Assembly (NCBI RefSeq): GCF_026191725.2
Contig: NZ_CP120863.1
Coordinates: 1,406,001-1,470,000, forward strand
DNA from: Roseibium porphyridii
GTDB taxonomy: Bacteria; Pseudomonadota; Alphaproteobacteria; Rhizobiales; Stappiaceae
Direction of reading: 5' to 3'
DNA: 64,000 nt
The position numbers and the translations under genes were made by a program. The notes beneath the pieces are model-generated. The model was not told the DNA's origin. It saw only the letters and a list, made by a program, of their open reading frames with translations, and did no database searches. Of the stretch, positions 17,070 to 25,817 are shown piece by piece (positions within the stretch are counted from its first letter, which is position 1; each line of letters opens with the position of its first letter).

Positions 17070-17657
17070 ATGCTGTCTCATCTGGTGGAGCGTCTGGCGC
17101 GCTTCATGGCGATCCTTGGCGGGCTGGTGCTGACCGGGCTCATTGCTCTGACGTGTGTCAGCGTTCTCGGCAGAGGTCTGAACACGCTAGGACATTCCGG
17201 CTTTTTGACTTCGCTCTCGGAGAGCGGCGCAAAAGCCTTGATTGCAACTGGCGTTGGACCTGTTCAAGGTGATTTCGAACTTTTGGAAGCAGGTATCAGT
17301 TTTACGATTTTTGCCTTTCTGCCAATTTGCCAGTTACGGCGTGGCCACGCGACCGTGGATGTGTTCTCAACCGGCTTTCCGCATTGGCTGAACAGGTTTC
17401 TGGAGACGTTCTGGGAAGTTCTGTTGAGTGCGTTGATCCTGTTGATCACCTGGCGGCTTTTTGTCGGCATGCATGACAAGATGCGTTACGAAGAAACTAC
17501 CTTCATTTTGCAATTTCCGGTCTGGTGGGCATTTGCCTTCAGCTTTGGCGCTGCTCTGGTCGCCTCGGTGGTGGCCGTTTATTGCGCCGTTGCGCGGACG
17601 ATTGAGCTCGTTACTGGCCGCAGGCTCAAGTCAGATGCTGAGGGGGAAGTCCATTGA
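17070..17657 (+). CDS. dctQ: TRAP transporter small permease
   Basis: The 195-residue integral membrane protein has four predicted helices (about 10-32, 70-85, 110-135 and 148-170), the DctQ pattern. The loop CQLRRGHATVDVFS matches the conserved 'GH..vdvl' stretch of the family. It forms the membrane complex with DctM, driven by a sodium or proton gradient. It is slightly longer than typical DctQ (about 160-180) because of an insert after the first helix (NTLGHSGFLTSLSESGAKA). The start follows AGGAAA, and its stop overlaps the TTG start of dctM. Confidence 0.88.
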   Translation: MLSHLVERLARFMAILGGLVLTGLIALTCVSVLGRGLNTLGHSGFLTSLSESGAKALIATGVGPVQGDFELLEAGISFTIFAFLPICQLRRGHATVDVFSTGFPHWLNRFLETFWEVLLSALILLITWRLFVGMHDKMRYEETTFILQFPVWWAFAFSFGAALVASVVAVYCAVARTIELVTGRRLKSDAEGEVH

Positions 17658-18970
17658 GCCTCCTGGAACTCGGTTATCTGTCCTTTCCCGTCCTCTTGGT
17701 GCTGATTTTCCTGCGCGCGCCTATTGGTCTTGCGATGATGATCTGCGGGCTCGGTGGTCTCTGGCTTGCCACCGGTACGCCGAATATCTTTATGTCCAAG
17801 CTGAAGAGCGAAACCTACTCGACCTTTTCCAGCTATTCGCTGACGATCATTCCGATGTTTCTGCTCATGGGGCAATTCGCAACACATTCTGGAATGTCGT
17901 CGTCGCTGTTCAAGGCAGCCGAAAGCTGGCTGGGACATCGCAAGGGCGGTGTCGCAATGGCGGCGGTTGGTGCCTGCGCGGGCTTTGGCGCCATTTGTGG
18001 CTCGTCGCTTGCCACCGCAGCGACCATGAGCCGGGTGGCCCTACCTGAATTGCGTCGTTACGGCTATTCCGGGGGCTTTTCTACTGCGACCTTGGCTGCA
18101 GGCGGCACACTTGGCATTTTGATTCCGCCGTCAGTGATCCTGGTGATCTATGCGATCCTGACAGAGCAGAACATTGCCAAGCTGTTTCTGGCCGCTTTCG
18201 TCCCCGGCTTACTGGCGGCCATCGGCTACATGATCACCATTTCCATCTACGTGCGGCTCTATCCGGCAGCCGCCGGGACTCGCGAGCCTGTTCCTTATGC
18301 GGAACGAATGCGCGCCATGCTCGAAGTCTGGCCAGTCCTGCTCGTCTTCGGACTGGTTGTCGGAGGCATTTATCTCGGTTGGTTCACCCCGACAGAAGGG
18401 GCGGCCGTCGGCGCGGCCGGTACTGGTGTTCTGGCGCTTTTGTCCGGCAATCTGACCTGGAAGATGTTTATCGACAGCATGATCCAGACCGCCATGAGCA
18501 CGGCGATGATATTCTTCATCATCCTCGGGGCCGGTTTTTACAATGGTTTCCTGGCGCTCAGTCAATTGCCGCAAGAACTCAGCGGCTGGGTTGTCGGTCA
18601 GGGCTTCAGTCCGTGGATGGTGTTGACGCTGGTGCTGTTGTTCTATCTGGCCTTTGGTTGCCTGATGGACAGCTTGTCTATGATCCTGTTGACCATTCCG
18701 ATTTTCTTCCCCGTGATCAGCGCGCTTGATTTCGGAATGAGCCCGGAACATGTCGCGATCTGGTTCGGTATCATTGTCCTGATCGTCGTCGAGGTGGGTC
18801 TGATTACACCACCTGTCGGCATGAACCTCTTCATTATCAATGCCATGGATCGATCGACGCCGATGAAGGAAACCTACAAGGCTGTCTTGTGGTTTGTCAC
18901 ATCGGACATCGTCCGGGTCATTATTCTGGTGCTGTTCCCCTCCATCACCCTGTTCCTTCTGGGCGGTTAG
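17654..18970 (+). CDS. dctM: TRAP transporter large permease
   Basis: The 438-residue protein has about twelve hydrophobic segments and DctM hallmarks: CGSSLATAATMSRVALPELRRYGY, GGTLGILIPPSVILVIYA, and VEVGLITPPVGMNLFIINA near the C-terminus. The start is TTG at 17654, in a TTGA overlap with the dctQ stop and 5 bases after AGGGGGAAG. A short GGGCGG/CCGCCC hairpin (18961-18976) overlaps the stop codon and may mark the transcript end. It is the transport channel for the acid bound by the DctP protein upstream. Confidence 0.92.
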   Translation: MSLLELGYLSFPVLLVLIFLRAPIGLAMMICGLGGLWLATGTPNIFMSKLKSETYSTFSSYSLTIIPMFLLMGQFATHSGMSSSLFKAAESWLGHRKGGVAMAAVGACAGFGAICGSSLATAATMSRVALPELRRYGYSGGFSTATLAAGGTLGILIPPSVILVIYAILTEQNIAKLFLAAFVPGLLAAIGYMITISIYVRLYPAAAGTREPVPYAERMRAMLEVWPVLLVFGLVVGGIYLGWFTPTEGAAVGAAGTGVLALLSGNLTWKMFIDSMIQTAMSTAMIFFIILGAGFYNGFLALSQLPQELSGWVVGQGFSPWMVLTLVLLFYLAFGCLMDSLSMILLTIPIFFPVISALDFGMSPEHVAIWFGIIVLIVVEVGLITPPVGMNLFIINAMDRSTPMKETYKAVLWFVTSDIVRVIILVLFPSITLFLLGG

Positions 18971-19015
18971 CCGCCCAGCTGTTGAGGGTTTTGGTGTGTG
19001 AAAATAGATATGGAA

Positions 19016-19034
19016 TATAACAATGATAGTTCAC
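19016..19034. promoter_or_regulatory. Probable MarR-family operator, site 2
   Basis: TATAACAATGATAGTTCA matches site 1 (15882-15899) at 16 of 18 positions. It lies about 20 bases before the SDR start, overlapping a plausible -10 box, so binding should block transcription of the catabolic half of the cluster. Confidence 0.65.
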
Positions 19035-19054
19035 ACTGAATTGGAGCCGGCGAG

Positions 19055-19816
19055 ATGCGAATAGCGCAAACGGTCGTGCTTGTGACCGGTGGCGGCAGCG
19101 GACTTGGCGCTGCAACCGTCCGTCGCTTTGCCGATCAGGGTGCAAAGGTTGCGGTGCTCGATCTGGACAAGAAACGGTCAGGCTCGCTTGCCGCAGAGGT
19201 TGGTGGCTTTGCTGTCCATGCTGATGTCAGCGACGAGGTGGATGTCGGCCGCGCGCTCGACGAAACCGTTCGCCATTTTGGCGTGCCCCGCATCATTGTC
19301 AATTGCGCTGGTGTCGGGTTCGCGGCTCGCATCGTCGGCAAGGAAGGCAAGCTTTCATTCGATGTCTTTGAGCGAACGCTTAAGGTGAACCTGTTCGGCA
19401 CCTTCAACGTCATGAGTCATGCAGCCAAGCGGCTTTGCGAAGCGGGCACTCTAGAAGGTGGGGAGCGTGGCGTTGTCATCAACACCGCTTCCGTCGCATT
19501 TGAGGACGGTCAGCTCGGGCAGGCTGCCTATGCGGCATCAAAGGGTGGAATTGCTTCCATGTGCCTACCGGCCGCGCGGGAATTCGCTCAGCACGGCATC
19601 CGCGTGATGACGATCGCTCCTGGCCTCTTCAAAACGCCGATGATGGAAGGCCTTCCGGAAGAGGTCTCGGCGAAAATTGCGGAGAATATTCCCTTTCCAC
19701 CGCGTCTCGGAGAGCCGGAAGAATTTGCTCTGTTGGCCGAACAGATCGTCACCAACCCGTTTCTCAATGGAACGACCATCCGACTAGATGGCGCGGTGCG
19801 CCTGCCACCGCGTTGA
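19055..19816 (+). CDS. SDR dehydrogenase, probable aryl-3-hydroxyacyl-CoA dehydrogenase
   Basis: The 253-residue short-chain dehydrogenase has the cofactor motif TGGGSGLG near the N-terminus, Asp at the end of beta-2 (VLDLD), which favours NAD, NCAGVG, and the catalytic YAASKGG. Its pattern (SVAFEDGQLGQAAYAASKGG, GLFKTPMMEGLPEE) is that of HSD10-like 3-hydroxyacyl-CoA dehydrogenases. In the beta-oxidative hydroxycinnamate pathway of Agrobacterium fabrum, a dehydrogenase oxidises the 3-hydroxy-3-arylpropionyl-CoA to the beta-keto thioester, and this gene fits that step. It is the first gene of the catabolic half, directly behind an operator-like palindrome, and ends 10 bases before the crotonase gene. 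Confidence 0.8.
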   Translation: MRIAQTVVLVTGGGSGLGAATVRRFADQGAKVAVLDLDKKRSGSLAAEVGGFAVHADVSDEVDVGRALDETVRHFGVPRIIVNCAGVGFAARIVGKEGKLSFDVFERTLKVNLFGTFNVMSHAAKRLCEAGTLEGGERGVVINTASVAFEDGQLGQAAYAASKGGIASMCLPAAREFAQHGIRVMTIAPGLFKTPMMEGLPEEVSAKIAENIPFPPRLGEPEEFALLAEQIVTNPFLNGTTIRLDGAVRLPPR

Positions 19817-19826
19817 GGATATTCTG

Positions 19827-20594
19827 ATGAACGAACCGATCTTGAACATTGAGGTAAGCGGCGACATCGCCACCTTGATGATGAACCGTCCCGACAAGCG
19901 CAACGCCATGTGCGATGACCTGCTTGAAGCAATTGACAGGTTTTTTGCAAGCGCGCCGAAGACCGTGAAGGCGGTGGTCATTACAGGGACCGCCGGTCAC
20001 TTCTGCTCCGGACTTGACTTGAGTGAACATGTTGCCCGAGACGCGGAAGGCACCCTGCATCATTCACGCGGATGGCACTCGGTGATGGACAGGATCCAGT
20101 TCGGGGGCCTGCCAGTTGTGTCCGCGATGTTCGGGGCCGTTATCGGAGGTGGTCTGGAACTGGCAAGCGCGACGCATGTCCGTGTTGCCGAAACCTCCAC
20201 CTTCTTTCAGCTTCCAGAAGGTCGTCGCGGTATTTTCGTTGGAGGCGGGGCTTCGGTTCGCGTCGGACGGATACTGGGCGCTGATCGCATGACCGAAATG
20301 ATGCTCACGGGCCGGAAATATGACGCTGACGAGGGATTATCTCTGGGTCTGACCCACTATGTCGTCGACCCGGGCGAGGCGCTGGCGAAAGCGCAAGAGC
20401 TTGCCCGCAAGATCGCGTCGAATGCGCCATTGTCGAATTACATCATGATCCAGGCGTTGTCGCGCATTTCCGACATGTCGAAGGCCGATGGCCTTTTTAC
20501 CGAAAGCCTTTGTGCCGCACTCACGCAAACAAGCCCGGATGCACTAGAGGGTCTGGCCGCCTTTATCGAAAAACGCAGTCCGAAATTCAGGTGA
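19827..20594 (+). CDS. Crotonase-fold enoyl-CoA hydratase, probable hydroxycinnamoyl-CoA hydratase
   Basis: The 255-residue protein has the crotonase fold: NRPDKRNAM, the oxyanion-hole strand HFCSGLDLSEH, GGGLELASATHVRVAE and PEGRRGIFVGGGASVRVGRILG. ATG 19827 is preferred over an upstream frame extension because GAGGA precedes it and MNEPILNIEV matches family N-termini. In context it should hydrate feruloyl- or coumaroyl-CoA across the side-chain double bond. Whether it stops at hydration or also cleaves to an aldehyde, as hydratase/lyases do, cannot be settled by eye. The adjacent dehydrogenase and hydrolase, and the absence of an aldehyde dehydrogenase, favour hydration only. Confidence 0.8.
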   Translation: MNEPILNIEVSGDIATLMMNRPDKRNAMCDDLLEAIDRFFASAPKTVKAVVITGTAGHFCSGLDLSEHVARDAEGTLHHSRGWHSVMDRIQFGGLPVVSAMFGAVIGGGLELASATHVRVAETSTFFQLPEGRRGIFVGGGASVRVGRILGADRMTEMMLTGRKYDADEGLSLGLTHYVVDPGEALAKAQELARKIASNAPLSNYIMIQALSRISDMSKADGLFTESLCAALTQTSPDALEGLAAFIEKRSPKFR

Positions 20595-20598
20595 TGTC

Positions 20599-21084
20599 AT
20601 GAAAAAACCAGCTGCCGATATCGAAACAGAAGACACCGTTGTCAGTGTCAATGACAGGACGTTGAGATCGTTTCATGGGTATCAGATGAAGCGAACATTC
20701 AATGTCATCCAATCGGACCTCAGTCGAACCCTGAAACCGCTTGAATTGAGAATGCTCACTTATACGGCGTTGGTTCTGATTGTCGATAATCCAGGGCTTC
20801 GCCAGTCGCAACTGGCGGAAGCCATGGATATCGAGCGGCCCAATCTGGTGGTGATTGTCGACGAGCTGGAACGCCGTGGTCTGGTCCTGAGAGATCGATT
20901 GCCCAACGACCGGCGTGCTTATGCACTCAAGGCAACCGCTGCCGGGCAAGACTTGTGCAAGCAAGCGCTTTCGGTCGTCACGGCGCATGAAGCTGCGCTT
21001 TTGAAAGGGGTGAGCCCGGATGAAAAGGCCGTTGCCCTCAAGGTCCTTCAGGCGATCGAGGCAAACCGTCAACGCGACCGTTGA
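20599..21084 (+). CDS. MarR-family regulator of hydroxycinnamate catabolism (HcaR-like)
   Basis: The 161-residue protein is a winged-helix MarR regulator. The DNA-binding region is at about 65-110 (QSQLAEAMDIERPNLVVIVDELERRGLVLRDRLPNDRRAYAL), with the wing at DRLPNDRRAYAL, and helices at both ends form the dimer. MarR regulators of aromatic catabolism usually repress until a CoA-thioester or the free acid binds. It lies inside the operon between the crotonase and CoA-ligase genes. The two palindromes at 15885 and 19016 are its likely operators, which would make a local negative loop induced by hydroxycinnamoyl-CoA. Confidence 0.85.
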   Translation: MKKPAADIETEDTVVSVNDRTLRSFHGYQMKRTFNVIQSDLSRTLKPLELRMLTYTALVLIVDNPGLRQSQLAEAMDIERPNLVVIVDELERRGLVLRDRLPNDRRAYALKATAAGQDLCKQALSVVTAHEAALLKGVSPDEKAVALKVLQAIEANRQRDR

Positions 21085-21108
21085 CGCGTTTGGCTATCGG
21101 GAAAAGTC

Positions 21109-22935
21109 ATGAAACGCACGACAGACTTCCAGTCACACTCGGTCAGCAGGGAAAATCGTCCGGACGGGTCCATTCTGCTGCGCTCCAACCATCAGCTCAG
21201 CCCGAGTGTTGAGCGGACGGGTGACTGGCTGCATCAATGGGCAGAAGACGCTCCCGGGCGTGTGTTCCTGGCGGAACGCAGTGGAGCCGGTTGGCGGGAA
21301 GAGACTTATGAAACGACACTGGCAAAGGTGCGCGCGGTCGGCGCTGCGCTTCTTGCACGTGGCATGAACCAGAAAACGCCAATTCTTGTCATGTCCGGAA
21401 ACAGTGTCGATCATGGCATCCTGGCACTCGCTGCGCAGTATGTCGGTGTGCCGCTGGTGCCTGTGGCTGAACAGTATTCACTGGTCCATGGGGCACACGG
21501 CCGCTTGCGCGATGTCATTCATCTGATCAAGCCAAAACTTGCTTATGTGATCGATCAGGATCAGTTCCAAGAGGCGCTGAACCTTGAGGGACTCTGCGAT
21601 GTCGAAATTGTTGCGAGCCGGCTGTCGACCCGTGCTGGGGCGGGCAAGGTCACGAAATTCACTGACCTTCTCAAGGAGGATGGGGCTGCTGGTGTCGATG
21701 CGGCTTTTGCCGAGGTTACAGCCGACACGGTTGGAAAAATCCTGATGACCAGCGGCTCGACCTCGAGCCCGAAAGGGGTGCTGACCACCCATCGCATGAT
21801 GTGCGTCAACCAGGCACAACTGGCAGATGCCTTGCCGTTTTTGCGCAAACGCCCTCCGATTATCGTGGATTGGCTGCCCTGGAACCACGTTTTCGGCGGA
21901 TCCCACAACTTCAATATGATGCTGGCCAATGGCGGCAGTTTTTACATCGATGATGGTAAGCCCGTGAAAGGGCTCTTTGAGAGGACACTGGAGAACCTGC
22001 ATCTGACAACAGGCACGCTTGCCTTCAATGTTCCACTTGGCTTTGGCATGCTGCTCGATGCACTGAAGACGGACGAGGGCTTCCGGCGCCGTTTTTTTCA
22101 GGACCTGGATTTGATCTTCTACGCCGGTGCTTCACTGCCGCAGGATGTGTGGTCCGGCCTGGAGCAGATGGCTCTGAGCGAAAAGGGCGAGGTGCCGCTG
22201 ATGACGTCGTCCTGGGGACTGACCGAAACAGCGCCATCGGCGATGATGCAGCAGGAACCTGCGCCACGTTCAGGGATTGTCGGAGTGCCTGTCAATGGCG
22301 TTACCTTGAAGCTTCTGCCTGATGAGGACATGCGCTGCGAAGTCCGGATCAAAGGGCCAAGCGTCATGCCCGGGTATTTCGAGGACCCGGACAAGACCAA
22401 GGCTGCTTTCGACGAAGAAGGATATTTCATCACCGGTGATGCGATGGTCTTTCTGGACGCTGAAGATCCCAACAAAGGAATGCGTTTCGATGGCCGTATT
22501 TCCGAGGATTTCAAATTGCAGTCGGGAACCTGGGTGCGCGCGGCGCAACTGAAACTCGACATGCTGTCGGCTCTTGCACCCTTGGCGGCCGACCTGGTCG
22601 TGACCGGTGCGGATCGTACCGAGATTGGCGTGATGATCTTTCCGAATATGAGCGCGTTGAGCCGGGCGGGTTTTCAAACGTCGGACGAAAGCGGCGCCTT
22701 TCAGTGTGATCGGCTGCAGAGAGAAATTCACCGGCGGCTCACGGAGCGCGCGAGGACTGTCAGTGGCAGTTCAGCCAGGGTGTCGCGCGCAATCGTATTA
22801 TCCGAACCGCCTTCTACGGCGGAAGGTGAAATGACAGCCAAGGGCAACTTGAATATCCGCAAGGTTCTGACACGCCGCGCACCATTGCTTGAGCGGCTTT
22901 ATTCCGACGATGACCCTGCGACGGTCAGGATTTAG
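21109..22935 (+). CDS. fcs: Feruloyl-CoA synthase
   Basis: The 608-residue adenylate-forming enzyme has the phosphate-binding motif TSGSTSSPKGV, the WLPWNHVFGGSHNFN segment typical of feruloyl-CoA synthases, the A5-type TSSWGLTETAP and the GDAMVFLD/GRISEDFKL hinge region. Its length matches the Fcs branch (about 600), longer than most acyl-CoA ligases. It activates ferulate, coumarate or caffeate with ATP and CoA as the entry step. It follows the MarR gene by 24 bases and precedes the hydrolase by 12, in a single operon. Substrate preference within hydroxycinnamates is not visible. Confidence 0.9.
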   Translation: MKRTTDFQSHSVSRENRPDGSILLRSNHQLSPSVERTGDWLHQWAEDAPGRVFLAERSGAGWREETYETTLAKVRAVGAALLARGMNQKTPILVMSGNSVDHGILALAAQYVGVPLVPVAEQYSLVHGAHGRLRDVIHLIKPKLAYVIDQDQFQEALNLEGLCDVEIVASRLSTRAGAGKVTKFTDLLKEDGAAGVDAAFAEVTADTVGKILMTSGSTSSPKGVLTTHRMMCVNQAQLADALPFLRKRPPIIVDWLPWNHVFGGSHNFNMMLANGGSFYIDDGKPVKGLFERTLENLHLTTGTLAFNVPLGFGMLLDALKTDEGFRRRFFQDLDLIFYAGASLPQDVWSGLEQMALSEKGEVPLMTSSWGLTETAPSAMMQQEPAPRSGIVGVPVNGVTLKLLPDEDMRCEVRIKGPSVMPGYFEDPDKTKAAFDEEGYFITGDAMVFLDAEDPNKGMRFDGRISEDFKLQSGTWVRAAQLKLDMLSALAPLAADLVVTGADRTEIGVMIFPNMSALSRAGFQTSDESGAFQCDRLQREIHRRLTERARTVSGSSARVSRAIVLSEPPSTAEGEMTAKGNLNIRKVLTRRAPLLERLYSDDDPATVRI

Positions 22936-22947
22936 GGAAGGCACGAG

Positions 22948-23820
22948 ATGGTCGATATCAGCAAGGTTCGCGCAATCGATATTCACACACATGCAGAAGA
23001 ACCCTGTGGTTGCCATACCGATGACGGCTATGACGACCTTCAGGCAACCATGGCTGAGTATTTCCGGGCACCTTGGAAGCATCCGCCCACCGTGCCGGAA
23101 ACGGCGGCGCATTATCGCGCGCAAAACATCGCAGCTGTCATTTTTCCCGTCGATGCGGAACGCGAGACCGGATATCGACGCTACAAGAATGAAGAAGTTG
23201 CCGAGATCGCTGCGGACAATGATGACGTCCTGATCCCGTTTGCTTCCATCGATCCGCACAAGGGCCGTATTGGTGCGCGGGAAGCACGCCGACTGATCCG
23301 CGATTTCGGTATCAAGGGCTTCAAGTTTCACCCGACCATGCAAGGGTTTTTCCCGAATGACAGGATGGCTTATGAGCTCTATGAGGCCATAGCGGAAGCC
23401 GGCGGTATCGCCTTGTTCCACACCGGCCAGACGGGCGTCGGCAGTGGTATGCGGGGGGGCAACGGCATGCGTCTGAAATACTCCAATCCGATGTATATGG
23501 ACGACGTCGCGGTTGATTTTCCGGACATGAAGATCATTCTCGCACACCCGTCCTTTCCCTGGCAGGAAGAAGCATTGGCGGTCGCGCAGCACAAACCCAA
23601 TGTCTATATTGATCTGTCCGGATGGTCGCCGAAGTATTTCCCGGAAATCCTGGTCAAATATTGTAATTCGATCCTGAAAAAGAAGGTTTTGTTCGGCTCG
23701 GACTGGCCGATGATCACCCCTGAACGCTGGTTGTCCGATTTCGAAAAGATTGCCATCAAAGACGAACTGCGTCCTGACATCATCAAAGGCAATGCCGCCC
23801 GTCTCCTTGGTCTTGCCTGA
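22948..23820 (+). CDS. Amidohydrolase family, probable 4-hydroxyphenyl-beta-ketoacyl-CoA hydrolase
   Basis: The 290-residue TIM-barrel hydrolase has the metal-binding AIDIHTHAEEP at the N-terminus, IKGFKFHP, LFHTGQTG, IILAHPSFPWQEEAL and the terminal FGSDWPM. These are features of the ACMSD/amidohydrolase-2 group. The homologous position in the A. fabrum C58 hydroxycinnamate cluster encodes a 4-hydroxyphenyl-beta-ketoacyl-CoA hydrolase that releases vanillate or 4-hydroxybenzoate. This assignment rests on family plus context. It closes the operon; the LysR gene follows after 171 bases. Confidence 0.82.
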   Translation: MVDISKVRAIDIHTHAEEPCGCHTDDGYDDLQATMAEYFRAPWKHPPTVPETAAHYRAQNIAAVIFPVDAERETGYRRYKNEEVAEIAADNDDVLIPFASIDPHKGRIGAREARRLIRDFGIKGFKFHPTMQGFFPNDRMAYELYEAIAEAGGIALFHTGQTGVGSGMRGGNGMRLKYSNPMYMDDVAVDFPDMKIILAHPSFPWQEEALAVAQHKPNVYIDLSGWSPKYFPEILVKYCNSILKKKVLFGSDWPMITPERWLSDFEKIAIKDELRPDIIKGNAARLLGLA

Positions 23821-23991
23821 CCAGGCACTGGTGCGTTTTTCGACCGCTATTTGGCCCGACACGTTTCGGCGTTGCCGCATCACTGTGCTTGCTTGGCGAG
23901 CGCGCAGGGGTATTACTTTGGATTGCCGGGTCACGAGGCTCAGCTTCCCTTGGCGCACGCTCGCGCTCAAAACAAGACAGGGTTCGCCAGT

Positions 23992-24900
23992 ATGCATCCC
24001 CTCAACCTGGACCAATTGAGAGCGTTCCTGGCGGTTGTCCGGCACGGCGGTGTCAACAAGGCGGCGCAGACGCTGAGCCTGACACAACCGGCTGTCACTA
24101 CCCGGCTCAAGCGACTGGAAGAAGCGCTTGGAACAGATCTCTTTGAGCGCTCACCGGGCCGACTGAAACTGACCAAACGGGGCGAGATGCTTCAAACCTA
24201 TGCTGAACAGTTTGAAAGGCTGTCCGACAAGGTGGAAGAGACTGTCGTCGCAAAAGATGGCATCGACCGGCATTTGCGTATCGGTGCGTCAGAAACAATT
24301 GCTCAATGCTGGTTACCGGATCTCGTCGCGGAACTGCATGCGGAATTTCCAAACCTAGTCGTTGAGATCAATGTCGACATCTCGGTGAACCTGCGTTCCG
24401 GGCTTCTTGATCGTGAAATTGACCTTGCGCTGCTGCTTGGTCCGGTTTCGGAATACTCCGTCGACAATGTCGAATTGCCTGGCTTTGATCTGGCCTGGTA
24501 TGCTCCAGTCGGGATGACCGCTGATGGAAAGGCGGGAGAGGCCTTAATCCGGGAGAAGCCGGTGATCACCTACGCGCGTCATACCCGTCCTTATCGGGAA
24601 CTGAAAACGGCACTCTTTGAGCGGATTGCGCCTGACGTTCGGATGTTTCCGTCATCTTCATTGTCTGCCTGTTTCAGGCTGGTAGAGGCCGGGCTCGGGG
24701 TTGCGGCCCTGCCCAGGGTGATGGGTCAGCCTTATGTCGACCAGGGGCGGATCGCGGAATTCGATCCCGGCTGGGTGCCCGAGGCCCTGTCGTTTTCGGC
24801 AAGCTATCTTGGCGATCCAAGAAGTCATCTGGTGGCGGCCGCTGCCCAAAAGGCACTGCAGGTCGCGCTTGCCTATGATGGCTATAAAAATACTTTATAA
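23992..24900 (+). CDS. LysR-family transcriptional regulator
   Basis: The 302-residue protein has a classical LysR helix-turn-helix at the N-terminus (LDQLRAFLAVVRHGGVNKAA then LTQPAVTTRLKRLEEALG) and an effector-binding domain from about 90. The frame is open further upstream, but MHPLNLDQLRAF is the normal family start, placing it at ATG 23992. It lies 69 bases upstream of the DUF1445-TRAP operon on the same strand, with an AT-rich spacer holding two TATAAAAAT repeats 13 bases apart (24883 and 24896). It is the likely activator of that operon, though control of the upstream aromatic cluster is also possible. Confidence 0.88.
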   Translation: MHPLNLDQLRAFLAVVRHGGVNKAAQTLSLTQPAVTTRLKRLEEALGTDLFERSPGRLKLTKRGEMLQTYAEQFERLSDKVEETVVAKDGIDRHLRIGASETIAQCWLPDLVAELHAEFPNLVVEINVDISVNLRSGLLDREIDLALLLGPVSEYSVDNVELPGFDLAWYAPVGMTADGKAGEALIREKPVITYARHTRPYRELKTALFERIAPDVRMFPSSSLSACFRLVEAGLGVAALPRVMGQPYVDQGRIAEFDPGWVPEALSFSASYLGDPRSHLVAAAAQKALQVALAYDGYKNTL

Positions 24901-24969
24901 AAATTGCTAAAAAATTTGAATTTGAATTTATAGATCAACTGCGGGAGCCTCCATTGCGAAGGGAGGCCC

Positions 24970-25791
24970 ATGGTGTCGAGTTACGAAATCCTGCGGAAAG
25001 AGCCAGCTGAAACCGTGCGCCGGTACATCCGGAGCGGCGGCTATGCCTCCCACACGGCTGGACTTGGCAAGGATTTGCTGCAGGCCAACCTTGCGATCAT
25101 GCCGGAAGAATTTGCGCTCGACTTCATGCGGTTCTGTCAACGCAATCCCAAGCCGTGTCCGCTGATCGGCGTCTCTGACACCGGCAATCCGTTGATGTTC
25201 ACGCTTGGCCATCACATCGACATTCGGACCGACGTGCCGGCCTACAACATCTACCGAAATGGATTGTTGTCGAGCACGGTCGCCGATCTGACATCGCTTT
25301 GGAGCGACACCCTGGTTGCTTTTGCGATCGGCTGTTCTTTCACGTTTGAGCATGCCTTGATCGAAGCGGGCATCGATCTCTGGCACATTTCCAACAACAC
25401 CACGGTTCCCATGTTCCGAACATCCCTGAACACCGTACCCGCGGGATGCTTTCAGGGGCCGATGGTCGTGTCGATGCGGATGATCCCCGATCAGAGGGTC
25501 TCAAAAGCGTCTGAAATCTCGGCCCGTTATCCCCTGGCGCATGGTTCACCAGTTCATATCGGCGATCCGGCCCTGATAGGTATCGACGATATTAATGCTC
25601 CCGACTGGGGCGATCCAGTGCCGATCCAGGCTGGACATACTCCCGTTTTCTGGGCCTGCGGCGTCACTCCGCAAGCCGTTATTCAAGACGCCGCGCTGCC
25701 GATCTGCATCACCCACAAGCCCGGTCACATGCTGATCACCGATATTCCGAACGACGCTGAAAATCCAATCATAGCAACAACAACAATGTAG
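24970..25791 (+). CDS. DUF1445 / D-glutamate-cyclase-like putative hydro-lyase
   Basis: The 273-residue protein matches the DUF1445 'putative hydro-lyase' family, related to mitochondrial D-glutamate cyclase. Family landmarks include GYASHTAGLGKDLLQANL, FCQRNPKPCPLIGVSD, FAIGCSFTFEHALIEAG and the C-terminal FWACGVTPQAVI ... ITHKPGHMLITDI. GGGAGG ends 3 bases before ATG 24970; the GTG at 24973 is a better-spaced alternative. It is the first gene of an operon with a complete TRAP transporter, so it probably acts on the imported compound, perhaps a cyclic or hydroxylated carboxylate. The bacterial substrate is not established to my knowledge. Confidence 0.85.
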   Translation: MVSSYEILRKEPAETVRRYIRSGGYASHTAGLGKDLLQANLAIMPEEFALDFMRFCQRNPKPCPLIGVSDTGNPLMFTLGHHIDIRTDVPAYNIYRNGLLSSTVADLTSLWSDTLVAFAIGCSFTFEHALIEAGIDLWHISNNTTVPMFRTSLNTVPAGCFQGPMVVSMRMIPDQRVSKASEISARYPLAHGSPVHIGDPALIGIDDINAPDWGDPVPIQAGHTPVFWACGVTPQAVIQDAALPICITHKPGHMLITDIPNDAENPIIATTTM

Positions 25792-25817
25792 ACTTCCAAC
25801 CTTCACGGAGAGGACCC

